Positions 53,562 to 63,229 of a DNA stretch of 64,000 bases are shown here, in pieces. The stretch covers positions 2,232,001-2,296,000 of the forward strand of contig NZ_AP019632.1 in NCBI RefSeq assembly GCF_007035645.1, written 5' to 3'. Source of the DNA: Enterobacter asburiae (GTDB lineage Bacteria > Pseudomonadota > Gammaproteobacteria > Enterobacterales > Enterobacteriaceae). The stretch's first letter is position 1; the number at the start of each line of letters is the position of its first letter. The notes under the pieces are model-generated. The model worked only from the letters and a program-made list of their open reading frames with translations. It was not told where the DNA came from and did not search any database. A program made the translations under genes and the position numbers.

Positions 53562-54446
53562 ATGAGTGATACTAAACAACGTACGAACGCTTACCCGCAG
53601 CCCCCGTTCCCGGAACAGCCGCAAACGCCGCCGGGACTGGCATCCGAAATGCAGCCCGTACCCGACCACGGGGAACAAAGCTATAAAGGGCATGGCCGCC
53701 TTGCCGGCAAAAAAGCGCTGATTACCGGCGGTGACTCCGGCATTGGTCGCGCGGTCGCTATCGCCTATGCGCGTGAAGGCGCTGACGTTGCCATTAACTA
53801 CCTGCCCGAAGAGGAAAAAGACGCCGCTGAGGTCATCGAGCTGATCGAAGCGGAAGGCCGCAAGGCCATCGCGTTGCCGGGTGACGTCCGGGACGAAACC
53901 TTCTGTCAGAATCTGGTCGAAGAAGCCGTGTCGAAACTGGGCGGGCTGGACATTCTGGTCAACAACGCCGGCCGTCAGCAGTTCCGTGAATCGCTTGAGG
54001 AACTGACCACGGAAGATTTTGACGCAACGTTTAAAACCAACGTTTACGCTCCGTTCTGGATCACCAAGGCGGCCCTGCGCCACCTGAAAGCGTCGTCCGT
54101 TATCATTAATACCTCCTCCGTTCAGGCGGTGAAGCCCAGCCCCGTGCTGCTGGACTACGCCCAGACGAAAGCCTGTCTGGCGGTGTTTACCAAATCCTTA
54201 GCCAAGCAGCTGGGTCCGAAAGGCATTCGCGTCAACGCGGTTGCTCCTGGCCCTTACTGGACGGTTCTGCAGTCCAGCGGCGGGCAGCCGATGGAAAAAG
54301 TGAAGGAGTTCGGTGGCGACACCCCGCTGGGACGTCCGGGCCAGCCCGTCGAGATTGCCCCGCTGTACGTCACGCTGGCCTCGGATGAATGTTCATTTAC
54401 GTCCGGCCAGGTGTGGTGCTCCGATGGCGGCGACGGCGTGATCTAA
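53562..54446 (+). CDS. SDR of the general stress protein 39 / YghA type
   Basis: Short-chain dehydrogenase of 294 residues with the extended N-terminus typical of glucose/ribitol-dehydrogenase-like general stress proteins (YPQPPFPEQPQTPPGLASEMQPVPDHGEQSYKGHGRL). NAD(P) motif ALITGGDSGIGRAVAIAYAREGADVA; catalytic Ser in IINTSSVQAVKPS and Tyr-x-x-x-Lys in LDYAQTK. Ends with SGQVWCSDGGDG. AAGGAG precedes the ATG. Physiological substrate unknown; E. coli YghA is a related aldehyde reductase. Confidence 0.9.
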   Translation: MSDTKQRTNAYPQPPFPEQPQTPPGLASEMQPVPDHGEQSYKGHGRLAGKKALITGGDSGIGRAVAIAYAREGADVAINYLPEEEKDAAEVIELIEAEGRKAIALPGDVRDETFCQNLVEEAVSKLGGLDILVNNAGRQQFRESLEELTTEDFDATFKTNVYAPFWITKAALRHLKASSVIINTSSVQAVKPSPVLLDYAQTKACLAVFTKSLAKQLGPKGIRVNAVAPGPYWTVLQSSGGQPMEKVKEFGGDTPLGRPGQPVEIAPLYVTLASDECSFTSGQVWCSDGGDGVI

Positions 54447-54482
54447 ACCGGTAGACGATACCCCTCCGCAGTGAGCAATAAA

Positions 54483-54506
54483 CGAACAAGGATGTTCGCT
54501 TTTATT
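54483..54506 (+). terminator. Terminator of the stress SDR gene
   Basis: CGAACA AGGA TGTTCG followed by CTTTTATT, about 37 bases after the stop codon. Confidence 0.7.
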
Positions 54507-54627
54507 CCCCCGCCAAAAAACATGTTGTAACTCAAACAGATCAAATGTTAAAAATATTTTGCTATCAGGTTATCAAAATTAAACAACTTAACTTGTCACC
54601 CGCATCGCTCTGTTTTTAACATCGCCT

Positions 54628-55551
54628 ATGGAAAAAAATGGTCTGTTCAGTCAGCGCATACGCTTGCGCCATTTGCATACATTTGTGGCCGTCGCTCAAC
54701 AGGGAACGCTGGGGCGTGCGGCTGAAACTCTCAACCTGAGCCAGCCTGCGCTCTCAAAAACCCTCAACGAGCTGGAACAGCTGACCGGTGCCCGTCTTTT
54801 TGACCGCGGCCGGCTGGGGGCGCAGCTTACCATTGTGGGCGAACAATTCCTCACGCACGCCGTGAAAGTGCTGGATGCGCTCAATACCGCAGGCCAGTCC
54901 CTGCACCGAAAAGAAGAGCAATCCAGTGAGGTGGTGCGCGTGGGCGCTCTGCCTACCGCGGCGCTGGGCATTCTTCCGCCCGTTATCGGCCAGTTCCACA
55001 AGCAGCAGCGGCATACCACGATTCAGGTCGCCACCATGAATAACACCATGCTGCTCGCGGGGCTGAAATCCGGCGAACTGGATCTCGGAATCGGCCGCAT
55101 GTCCGACCCTGAGCTGATGGGCGGTCTCAACTATGAACTGCTGTTCCTGGAGTCTCTGAAGCTGGTGGTTCGTCCCGATCACCCCCTGCTGCAGGACACG
55201 GTAACATTAAGCCGCGTGATGGAGTGGCCGGTAGTGGTCTGCCCAAAAGGGACCGTTCCCCGCCAGACCGCCGAAACCTTGCTGCAAATGCAGGGGTGTA
55301 CGCTGCCCTCAGGGTGTATCGAAACGCTATCGGCCTCGCTTTCACGGCAGCTTACGCTGGATTATGACTACGTCTGGTTCGTCCCCTCCGGTGCGGTGAA
55401 AGATGATTTACGTCAGGGAACGCTGATCGCCCTGCCGATTACCTCCCCCGGCCCCGGTGAACCTATCGGCATTTTGACCCGCGTAGACACGCCGCTTTCA
55501 ACGGGCGCGCAGACGCTGCTGAGCGCTATCCGTAAATCAATGCCGGTCTGA
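54628..55551 (+). CDS. LysR-family regulator, PcaQ-like
   Basis: LysR transcription factor of 307 residues. The head IRLRHLHTFVAVAQQGTLGRAAETLNLSQPALSKTLNELEQLTGARLFDRGRLGAQLT and the segment VRVGALPTAALGILPPVIGQFHKQQ are typical of the PcaQ/GbpR branch, which responds to protocatechuate-type intermediates or galactose. No pca genes are nearby. The next gene is a membrane PQQ dehydrogenase of the glucose/quinate/shikimate family, about 710 bases downstream beyond repeat copy B; quinate oxidation feeds protocatechuate, so regulation of that gene is a reasonable hypothesis. Confidence 0.85.
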   Translation: MEKNGLFSQRIRLRHLHTFVAVAQQGTLGRAAETLNLSQPALSKTLNELEQLTGARLFDRGRLGAQLTIVGEQFLTHAVKVLDALNTAGQSLHRKEEQSSEVVRVGALPTAALGILPPVIGQFHKQQRHTTIQVATMNNTMLLAGLKSGELDLGIGRMSDPELMGGLNYELLFLESLKLVVRPDHPLLQDTVTLSRVMEWPVVVCPKGTVPRQTAETLLQMQGCTLPSGCIETLSASLSRQLTLDYDYVWFVPSGAVKDDLRQGTLIALPITSPGPGEPIGILTRVDTPLSTGAQTLLSAIRKSMPV

Positions 55552-55575
55552 CAACTTTCGCCCTCCTCATCCTAA

Positions 55576-55598
55576 CCCTCTCCCCAACGGGGCGAGGG
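55576..55598. repeat. Short palindromic repeat after the LysR gene
   Basis: CCCTCTCCCC AAC GGGGCGAGGG with CCTCATCCTAA before it; a variant, with one mismatch, of the CCCTCTCCC hairpin family seen at 35576 and at the ends of both long repeats. Possibly the transcript end of the LysR gene. Confidence 0.65.
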
Positions 55599-55653
55599 TT
55601 CACCAGCCATTTTCCCACCCGAAGCGATAAATATTGCCTCAGGAAAATGAAGA

Positions 55654-56055
55654 ACTTACAGCGACGCTCTGGTCCGGCTGTAAATCGCCGAAGCGTTTCC
55701 GCAAGGCCGGGGCGAGGCGCAGGGATGCGCCGAGAGGGCGTGGCCTGCAGGGATGCAGGCTCATGCCCGACCCGATAGCCTGAAGGAATAAGCTGAGGAC
55801 AAAATTGCCGGGAGCAATTTTGGACAGCGCCTGCGCTGGCCCTGAAAGGGTGAGCCCCAGGGATGGGGCGAGCAATCCGCGAAGCGGCGATTTACCGCCG
55901 GGAGCCCGGGTTGCCAGGGCGGTGGCGATTGAGCCGCCCTGGCACGTTCACAGGCCATGTCGTTACAGAGTAGCAAGAAACATAAAGTGAACGGAATGAC
56001 CACCACAGCCGTATGTTCCCCCTCACCCCAGCCCTCTCCCTCAAGGGAGAGGGGC
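55654..56055 (+). repeat. Dispersed structured repeat, copy B (longer form)
   Basis: About 400 bases in the 712-base gap before the PQQ dehydrogenase; inverted relative to copy A and highly similar outside an extra internal segment of roughly 90 bases. Plus-strand hairpins: 55716-55731 (GGCGCA/TGCGCC), 55743-55760 (GCCTGCA/TGCAGGC) and 55854-55869 (GCCCCA/TGGGGC), all with loop GGGA and therefore all containing CAGGGATG. Also AAAATTGC/GCAATTTT around CGGGA (55801-55821), an 11-bp enclosing stem, the 10-bp stem GCCAGGGCGG/CCGCCCTGGC, and the terminal hairpin at 56032-56053. No ORF. The rest of the gap (56056-56263) is AT-rich and unremarkable. Confidence 0.85.
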
Positions 56056-56263
56056 CGTCTTGCGCGCTAATCAATTAATGCGAAATCATTCATTAACAAT
56101 TGCGTAAAACAATTTAACAGTTTTATCATAGCGACGAATTCACCAAATGGTTCGTAAATAATTTTACAACTCCGAATTCACCCGTATTAATCATTCTTCC
56201 CTCCGCATTTATTACCCAACTGGTACACACCCAGCACGACGGGGGGATCTTAAGGAGACAGAA

Positions 56264-58645
56264 ATGGCATTTGGCAGCGCGCCACGTGGGATACCGCGTA
56301 TCCTGCAGTGGCTCCTTGCCGGACTGATGTTGCTCATCGGTCTGGCAGTCGGCGGGCTGGGCTTTAAGCTCGTCACCGTAGGCGGAAGTGGATACTTCCT
56401 GATAATGGGCGTGGTGATGGTGATTGCCGCGATCCTGATTTTCCTCAATCGCAGCAGCGGGATCGTACTTTACGCCATCGCCTTTATTGCCTCGCTGTTC
56501 TGGGCGGTAGGCGATGCGGGCTGGGATTTCTGGCCGCTCTTCTCTCGCCTGTTTACCTTTGCCGTACTGGCCTTCCTCTGCGCCATCGTCTGGCCTTTCC
56601 TGCGCGCGGCAAACCACAGCGCCGCGAACAAGGCTCCCGCTTTTGGCGTCGCGGCCGTGCTCGCGGTGGCGCTGCTGGTCAGCCTGGGCTGGATGTTTAA
56701 GCCGCAGACCCTCGTGGCAGCGAACGAGCCCGTTCCGGTGAAACCCGTCGCCCCCGGCGAGCAGCAAAAGAACTGGGCGCACTGGGGCAATACCACCCAC
56801 GGCGACCGTTTTGCCGCGCTGGACCAGATTAACAAGCAAAACGTCCGCGATCTGAAAGTCGCGTGGGTTGCGCACACCGGCGATATTCCGCAGAGCAACG
56901 GCTCCGGCGCGGAAGATCAGAACACGCCATTGCAGATTGGCGACACGCTGTACGTCTGTACCCCGTACAGTAAAGTGCTGGCGCTGGACGTGGATTCCGG
57001 CAAAGAAAAATGGCGCTACGATTCCAAAGCCACGGCGCCTAACTGGCAGCGCTGCCGCGGTCTGGGCTATTTTGAAGACCATTCCAGCGTGACAACGTCA
57101 CAGGCAGAGACACAGCCTGCGGCATGCCCTCGCCGCCTGTTCCTGCCGACCACCGACGCCCGCCTGATTGCCATCAACGCGGATGACGGCAAGGTCTGCG
57201 AAGACTTCGGTGACCATGGCACCGTGGATCTGAGCGTCGGCATGGGCGAGATCAAGCCCGGGTATTATCAGCAGACCTCCACGCCGCTGGTCGCAGGCAA
57301 TGTTGTTGTCGTCGGCGGTCGCGTCGCGGATAACTACTCCACCGGCGAACCGCCGGGCGTGGTGCGCGCCTACGACGTTCACACCGGTAAACTGGCGTGG
57401 GCGTGGGATCCGGGTAATCCAAAACTGACCGGCCTGCCGCCGGAAGGCCAGACCTACACCCGCGGCACGCCGAACGTCTGGTCAGCAATGTCTTACGACG
57501 CTAAGCTGAACCTGATCTACCTGCCAACCGGCAACGCCACCCCGGACTTCTGGGCGGGCGAACGTACCGCGCTGGACGATAAGTACAGTTCCTCCATCGT
57601 CGCCGTCGACGCGACCACCGGTCAGGTGCGCTGGCATTTCCAGACGACCCACCACGACCTGTGGGACTTTGACCTGCCTTCCCAGCCGCTGCTGTACGAT
57701 CTGCCCGACGGTAAGGGCGGCACCACGCCCGTGCTGGTGCAGACCAGCAAGCAGGGCATGATCTTCATGCTTAACCGCGAAACCGGCAAGCCGGTGGCGA
57801 AGGTAGAAGAACGTCCCGTTCCGGCGGGTAACGTTGAGGGTGAACGCTACTCTCCGACCCAGCCGTATTCCGTGGGCATGCCGATGATTGGCAACCAGAC
57901 GCTGACCGAATCCGACATGTGGGGGGCGACGCCTGTCGACCTGCTGCTGTGCCGCATTCAGTTTAAAGAGATGCGTCATCAGGGCGTCTTCACTCCGCCG
58001 GGTCTCGACCGTTCCCTGCAGTTCCCTGGCTCACTCGGCGGGATGAACTGGGGCAGCGTCTCCGTTGACCCGAACAACAGCCTGATGTTCGTCAACGATA
58101 TGCGCCTGGGCCTGGCAAACTACATGGTGCCGCGCGCTAACGTGGCGAAAAACGCCAGCGGCATCGAGATGGGCATCGTACCGATGGACGGGACGCCGTT
58201 CGGCGCGATGCGCGAACGCTTCCTGTCGCCGCTGGGCATTCCGTGCCAGAAGCCGCCGTTTGGCACCATGTCGGCCGTTGACCTGAAAACCGGCAAGCTG
58301 GTGTGGCAGGTCCCTGTCGGCACGGTGGAAGATACCGGCCCGCTGGGCATTCGTATGCACATGCCAATCCCAATCGGCATGCCGACGCTGGGCGCATCGC
58401 TCTCTACCCAGTCCGGCCTGCTGTTCTTCGCCGGCACGCAGGATTTCTACCTGCGCGCGTTTGATACCGCCACCGGGAAAGAGATCTGGAAAGACCGTCT
58501 GCCGGTCGGCAGCCAGTCCGGCCCGATGACCTACGTGTCGCCGAAAACCGGTAAGCAGTATATCATCATCAACGCCGGGGGCGCCCGACAGTCACCGGAT
58601 CGCGGGGATTACGTTATCGCGTACGCGTTACCCGATAAGCAATAA
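56264..58645 (+). CDS. Membrane-bound PQQ-dependent glucose/quinate/shikimate-type dehydrogenase
   Basis: 793 residues: five N-terminal TM segments (about 1-140) followed by a periplasmic eight-bladed quinoprotein propeller. Typical blocks: WAHWGNTTHGDRFAALDQINKQNVRDLKVAWV, CPRRLFLPTTDARLIAINADDGKVCEDFG, QTTHHDLWDFDLPSQPLLYDL, VFTPPGLDRSLQFPGSLGGMNWGSVSVDP. Electrons go directly to ubiquinone. Resembles E. coli Gcd but is clearly distinct, so substrate may be glucose, quinate, shikimate or another polyol. No PQQ synthesis genes are in the window; E. coli-like hosts need external PQQ, many Enterobacter do not. Confidence 0.9.
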   Translation: MAFGSAPRGIPRILQWLLAGLMLLIGLAVGGLGFKLVTVGGSGYFLIMGVVMVIAAILIFLNRSSGIVLYAIAFIASLFWAVGDAGWDFWPLFSRLFTFAVLAFLCAIVWPFLRAANHSAANKAPAFGVAAVLAVALLVSLGWMFKPQTLVAANEPVPVKPVAPGEQQKNWAHWGNTTHGDRFAALDQINKQNVRDLKVAWVAHTGDIPQSNGSGAEDQNTPLQIGDTLYVCTPYSKVLALDVDSGKEKWRYDSKATAPNWQRCRGLGYFEDHSSVTTSQAETQPAACPRRLFLPTTDARLIAINADDGKVCEDFGDHGTVDLSVGMGEIKPGYYQQTSTPLVAGNVVVVGGRVADNYSTGEPPGVVRAYDVHTGKLAWAWDPGNPKLTGLPPEGQTYTRGTPNVWSAMSYDAKLNLIYLPTGNATPDFWAGERTALDDKYSSSIVAVDATTGQVRWHFQTTHHDLWDFDLPSQPLLYDLPDGKGGTTPVLVQTSKQGMIFMLNRETGKPVAKVEERPVPAGNVEGERYSPTQPYSVGMPMIGNQTLTESDMWGATPVDLLLCRIQFKEMRHQGVFTPPGLDRSLQFPGSLGGMNWGSVSVDPNNSLMFVNDMRLGLANYMVPRANVAKNASGIEMGIVPMDGTPFGAMRERFLSPLGIPCQKPPFGTMSAVDLKTGKLVWQVPVGTVEDTGPLGIRMHMPIPIGMPTLGASLSTQSGLLFFAGTQDFYLRAFDTATGKEIWKDRLPVGSQSGPMTYVSPKTGKQYIIINAGGARQSPDRGDYVIAYALPDKQ

Positions 58646-58656
58646 GATGTGAAAAA

Positions 58657-58680
58657 GGGACCGAAAGGTCCCTTTTTTTT
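58657..58680 (+). terminator. Strong terminator of the PQQ dehydrogenase gene
   Basis: GGGACC GAAA GGTCCC followed by eight T, preceded by five A, so it can also serve the opposite strand (end of trg). Confidence 0.92.
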
Positions 58681-58693
58681 GCCCGGTGGCGAC

Positions 58694-60385
58694 TCAGAAC
58701 GTCTCCCAGTTATCCCCGGAAACCGTCGCCGCCGGACGCAACGGCGCGTTCTTCGCCACTGGCGCAGACGTCACCACGCGGCCCGACTTTGCACCGCTCA
58801 GACGAAACGCCCCGACCGCCTCGGTCAGACGCGCGCCCTGTTCTTCCAGAGACGCGGCGGCCGCAGAGGCTTCTTCCACCAGCGAGGCGTTCTGCTGGGT
58901 CACTTTATCCATCTCAGAAATCGCCTGGCTCACCTGCACGATACCGCGGCTCTGCTCATCGGACGCGGCGGCAATCTCCAGCATGATGTCGGTCACGCGT
59001 TTAACCGCTTCGACGATTTCATTCATGGTGTTACCGGCAGCCACGACCTCGCCGGAGCCCTGGTCGATCAGCGAGACCGATTCGTTAATCAGGCTTTCGA
59101 TCTCTTTTGCGGCATTCGCACTGCGGCTTGCAAGGGTTCGGACTTCGCTTGCCACCACGGCAAAACCGCGCCCCTGCTCGCCCGCCCGCGCCGCTTCTAC
59201 CGCCGCGTTAAGCGCCAGGATATTGGTCTGGAACGCAATGCTGTTGATGACGGCGGTGATCTCGGAGATTTTTTTCGAACTGGTGGAGATATTGCCCATG
59301 GTTTTGACCACGCCGGAGACCATCTGTCCGCCGCGGCTGGCTTTCCCGGAGGCATCTTCCGCAAGCTTGCTGGCATGATGGGCGTTATCGGCGTTCTGTT
59401 TCACCGTCGCGGTCAGCTGTTCCATGCTTGCGGCGGTTTGCTCAATGGCGGCGGCCTGCTGCTCGGTGCGCGAAGAGAGATCGGTGTTACCGGCAGAAAT
59501 CTCGCTCGTGCCGCGGTAGATCTCCTCCGCCCCCTGACGTACGGTGCCCACCGTGTTTTCAAGCGAGTGCTGCATGGTTTGCAGATCGCGCGTCAGGCGG
59601 CCAATTTCGCTGCGCCCGGCCACGTCGTCCGGCATCGTCAGGTCGCCTTTGGCAATATTCTCGATACGTTTCGCTGCACGCTGCAAAGGATTGATTACCG
59701 TGCGGCGCAGCACGACAAAGGTCATCGCCGTCAGCACCAGCGCCAGCGCAAACGCGCCCACCATAAACATCAGGCCCAGCTGCGTGCGGCTGTGCGCCTG
59801 CGCCGTCAGCGCATTGGCACGCTCGGTGCGGATCTTAATCGCCTTCAGCAGCACGGCGTTATAAGCGTCATCCAGCGGCCGCGCCGTTTCGTTTTCGTGG
59901 TTGATAATCGCTTCGAACATGCCGTTTTTGGCGAATTTCACCATCGGCTGCATGCCCGCGATATAGGCGTCGTACCGCGCCTTGAGATCCTCATCCAGCG
60001 CTGCACCCTCAGCGGTACGCACGGCACGATTCATATAGGCGGTAAAGCTCTCCTGGGACTGCTTAATGCGCGTTTCCGCCTCGCTGATGTTCTGCTTCAT
60101 CGCATCCATCTCCGCGATACGGCTTGCCGCACCGGCGTGGATCAGATTGATACGCGCGGTACGCAGATGGTTTGAGCTGTTCGACAGCCCCATACGCACC
60201 TGAATTTCGGACGTGACATCCTGCTGATCGTTATCGGCCTGCAGCAGGAAATACCCCGCCAGACCCGAGCTCAAGGCGAACAGAAGAATAATGCCACCGA
60301 GAATGGAGGAAAACAGCGGAACCAGCCTGATGTGATGCAAGAAGCTCAGCTTGCGCTGCGCCTGCATCGAAGTAGTGTTGTCCAT
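58694..60385 (-). CDS. trg: Ribose/galactose chemoreceptor Trg with NWETF tail
   Basis: Methyl-accepting chemotaxis protein of 563 residues, colinear with E. coli Trg from the N-terminus ([36 protein letters not shown]) through the periplasmic domain ([40 protein letters not shown]), HAMP and the signalling tip [24 protein letters not shown]. Trg senses ribose- and galactose-binding proteins. Unlike E. coli Trg, the protein ends VSGDNWETF, the CheR/CheB-binding pentapeptide. ATG at 60385 chosen by alignment with Trg; upstream codons to 60424 are less likely. Confidence 0.92.
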   Translation of the reverse strand: MDNTTSMQAQRKLSFLHHIRLVPLFSSILGGIILLFALSSGLAGYFLLQADNDQQDVTSEIQVRMGLSNSSNHLRTARINLIHAGAASRIAEMDAMKQNISEAETRIKQSQESFTAYMNRAVRTAEGAALDEDLKARYDAYIAGMQPMVKFAKNGMFEAIINHENETARPLDDAYNAVLLKAIKIRTERANALTAQAHSRTQLGLMFMVGAFALALVLTAMTFVVLRRTVINPLQRAAKRIENIAKGDLTMPDDVAGRSEIGRLTRDLQTMQHSLENTVGTVRQGAEEIYRGTSEISAGNTDLSSRTEQQAAAIEQTAASMEQLTATVKQNADNAHHASKLAEDASGKASRGGQMVSGVVKTMGNISTSSKKISEITAVINSIAFQTNILALNAAVEAARAGEQGRGFAVVASEVRTLASRSANAAKEIESLINESVSLIDQGSGEVVAAGNTMNEIVEAVKRVTDIMLEIAAASDEQSRGIVQVSQAISEMDKVTQQNASLVEEASAAAASLEEQGARLTEAVGAFRLSGAKSGRVVTSAPVAKNAPLRPAATVSGDNWETF

Positions 60386-60545
60386 GACCGTCGACTCTCT
60401 TATAGGTAAGATGCGTAAAAACATGCGTGTTAAATAGTCATCGGCACGGTGGGGATTTAGATTACGGCTAAAAACGCCGCACTGGTCACACTTTAGAGAA
60501 GATTATTAAAGAAACGCCAGCGGTGAAAAACCGCTGGCAGAAGAG

Positions 60546-61971
<1,426 letters not shown>

Positions 61972-61982
61972 ACGCCCTCCTG

Positions 61983-62004
61983 ATACTATAGGGGGGTATG
62001 GTAT
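61983..62004 (-). promoter_or_regulatory. FrmR operator
   Basis: ATACTATA, six G, then TATGGTAT: the A/T-rich inverted repeat around a G-tract characteristic of CsoR/RcnR/FrmR operators, 12 bases before the frmR start codon. Confidence 0.85.
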
Positions 62005-62156
62005 TTTACTTACCTGGCGATGTAAACCTTCTATTTCCGTTGCAAAATCAGTGTATCTACCGCATATCATCAAGCAAGAGAATGAAACCTAAAAATATAT
62101 AACCATATGAAATATATAATTTTTTAATAACATTATTTGCCTAACCGAATTGAAGA

Positions 62157-62193
62157 TCCTGTTGTTTAGTGACGATTTCATATACAACAGGAG
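62157..62193 (+). promoter_or_regulatory. Hairpin covering the ribosome-binding site of the PLD-type gene
   Basis: TCCTGTTGT (62157-62165) pairs perfectly with ACAACAGGA (62184-62192), which contains most of the AGGAG Shine-Dalgarno (62189-62193), 7 bases before the ATG. Folding would hide the ribosome site; translational control of a potentially toxic product is inferred. Confidence 0.55.
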
Positions 62194-62200
62194 TTAACAC

Positions 62201-62824
62201 ATGGCATGGAACAAACACGCTGCGGCCCTGCATGCACGCCAGAGTGCCGGCATGTCATCGCAAAAACGCTGTGGTGAATTTACTCGCAAGGCAATACGAG
62301 CAGGTGGCGTGGATATTGGAAATGCACCCAGTGCAAAAGACTATGGCAGTAACCTTGAACGAGCAGGTTTTCGAGTTTTAGGGCAAGGTGAAACATTTTC
62401 TGCGTCTCAGAACGCGTTACAGCTCGTTTTGGGCACCATTAACAGCGCCAGGCGCAACATTGACGCTGCGGCTTACAGCTTCACCAGTAAGGCGGCGGCG
62501 CTCGTCGCCGCCAAAAAACGCGGAGTGGCCGTGCGGGTAGTTGCTGATGAAAAGAGTAACACCGGCAAATACACCGCCGTTACGTTCCTTGCAAACCAGG
62601 GCGTGCCGGTGCGGCTTAATGGCCGGTACGCAATCATGCACAATAAATTTATGGTTGTGGATGGCAACACGGTGCAAACCGGATCATTTAACTACACGGC
62701 CAGCGCCGTAAGCCGCAACGCCGAAAACATTCTGCTGATCAAGGAGGTTCCGGATCTGGCTGCAACGTACCAGGAGGAATTTAACAGGCTCTGGAACGAA
62801 TCTGAAAATATTATAAAACCTTAA
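62201..62824 (+). CDS. Phospholipase D-type nuclease fused to an amidase-like N-terminal fragment; putative antibacterial toxin
   Basis: 207 residues. Residues about 65-200 form a single-HKD phospholipase D domain of the Nuc type: HNKFMVVD (HxKx4D) and TGSFNYTASA near the C-terminus; such proteins work as dimers, usually as non-specific endonucleases. Residues 1-60 (KHAAALHARQSAG, KRCGEFTRKAIRAGG, PSAKDYGSNLERAGF) resemble the N-terminal, Cys-bearing part of NlpC/P60-like cell-wall amidases found among type VI effectors; the later His part is missing. No signal peptide. A small membrane protein gene follows 66 bases on. A toxin role is inferred from architecture and neighbour only. Confidence 0.8.
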   Translation: MAWNKHAAALHARQSAGMSSQKRCGEFTRKAIRAGGVDIGNAPSAKDYGSNLERAGFRVLGQGETFSASQNALQLVLGTINSARRNIDAAAYSFTSKAAALVAAKKRGVAVRVVADEKSNTGKYTAVTFLANQGVPVRLNGRYAIMHNKFMVVDGNTVQTGSFNYTASAVSRNAENILLIKEVPDLAATYQEEFNRLWNESENIIKP

Positions 62825-62890
62825 CCAGTTATCACTAAGGTGATAGTATTCAGACGCATAATTTCATGTCTATATAAAAAAGGATTTTTA

Positions 62891-63184
62891 ATGGAAATTC
62901 GATATGTATTTTACATTATTATAATAACCATTGGCACAATATATTATTTTAACAGTAAAAAGCAGATAGCAAAAATTGGCTTTCCGCTAGCAATCTTTCA
63001 CATTGCCTGTGTTTATATGGCAATGCTGTCAGGATTTAACATTTACATAGTTTCATTAATCTATTTGATAATCTGGATAGCTGGATTAGTTACCTATAAA
63101 ATCAATATAAACATAACATTAGCAATATATGCCTTATCCATTATTTCATTTTTTGGATGGACCATAGTTATGGTAACTCATTGA
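62891..63184 (+). CDS. Small four-TM membrane protein, possible immunity protein
   Basis: 97 residues, not recognised. Nearly all hydrophobic: about four TM segments (VFYIIIITIGTIYYF, FPLAIFHIACVYMAM, IVSLIYLIIWIAGLV, ITLAIYALSIISFFGW). AAGGA lies 6 bases upstream of the ATG at 62891. Base composition is far more AT-rich than the window. Position directly after the PLD-type gene, same strand, followed by a strong terminator, suggests a two-gene unit, with this protein as immunity partner; this is inference. Confidence 0.72.
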   Translation: MEIRYVFYIIIITIGTIYYFNSKKQIAKIGFPLAIFHIACVYMAMLSGFNIYIVSLIYLIIWIAGLVTYKININITLAIYALSIISFFGWTIVMVTH

Positions 63185-63200
63185 CAAACACATTACTGAA

Positions 63201-63229
63201 AGCCCCGTCTCCGGACGGGGCTTTTTTTT
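63201..63229 (+). terminator. Rho-independent terminator
   Basis: AGCCCCGTC TCCG GACGGGGCT followed by a run of T; ends the PLD/membrane-protein unit and touches the stop codon of the convergent gene. Confidence 0.92.

Noticed and set aside
62201..62824. Plain plasmid-type Nuc endonuclease
   Set aside because: Nuc proteins carry a signal peptide at the N-terminus; this protein instead has about 60 residues resembling an amidase fragment and no signal.
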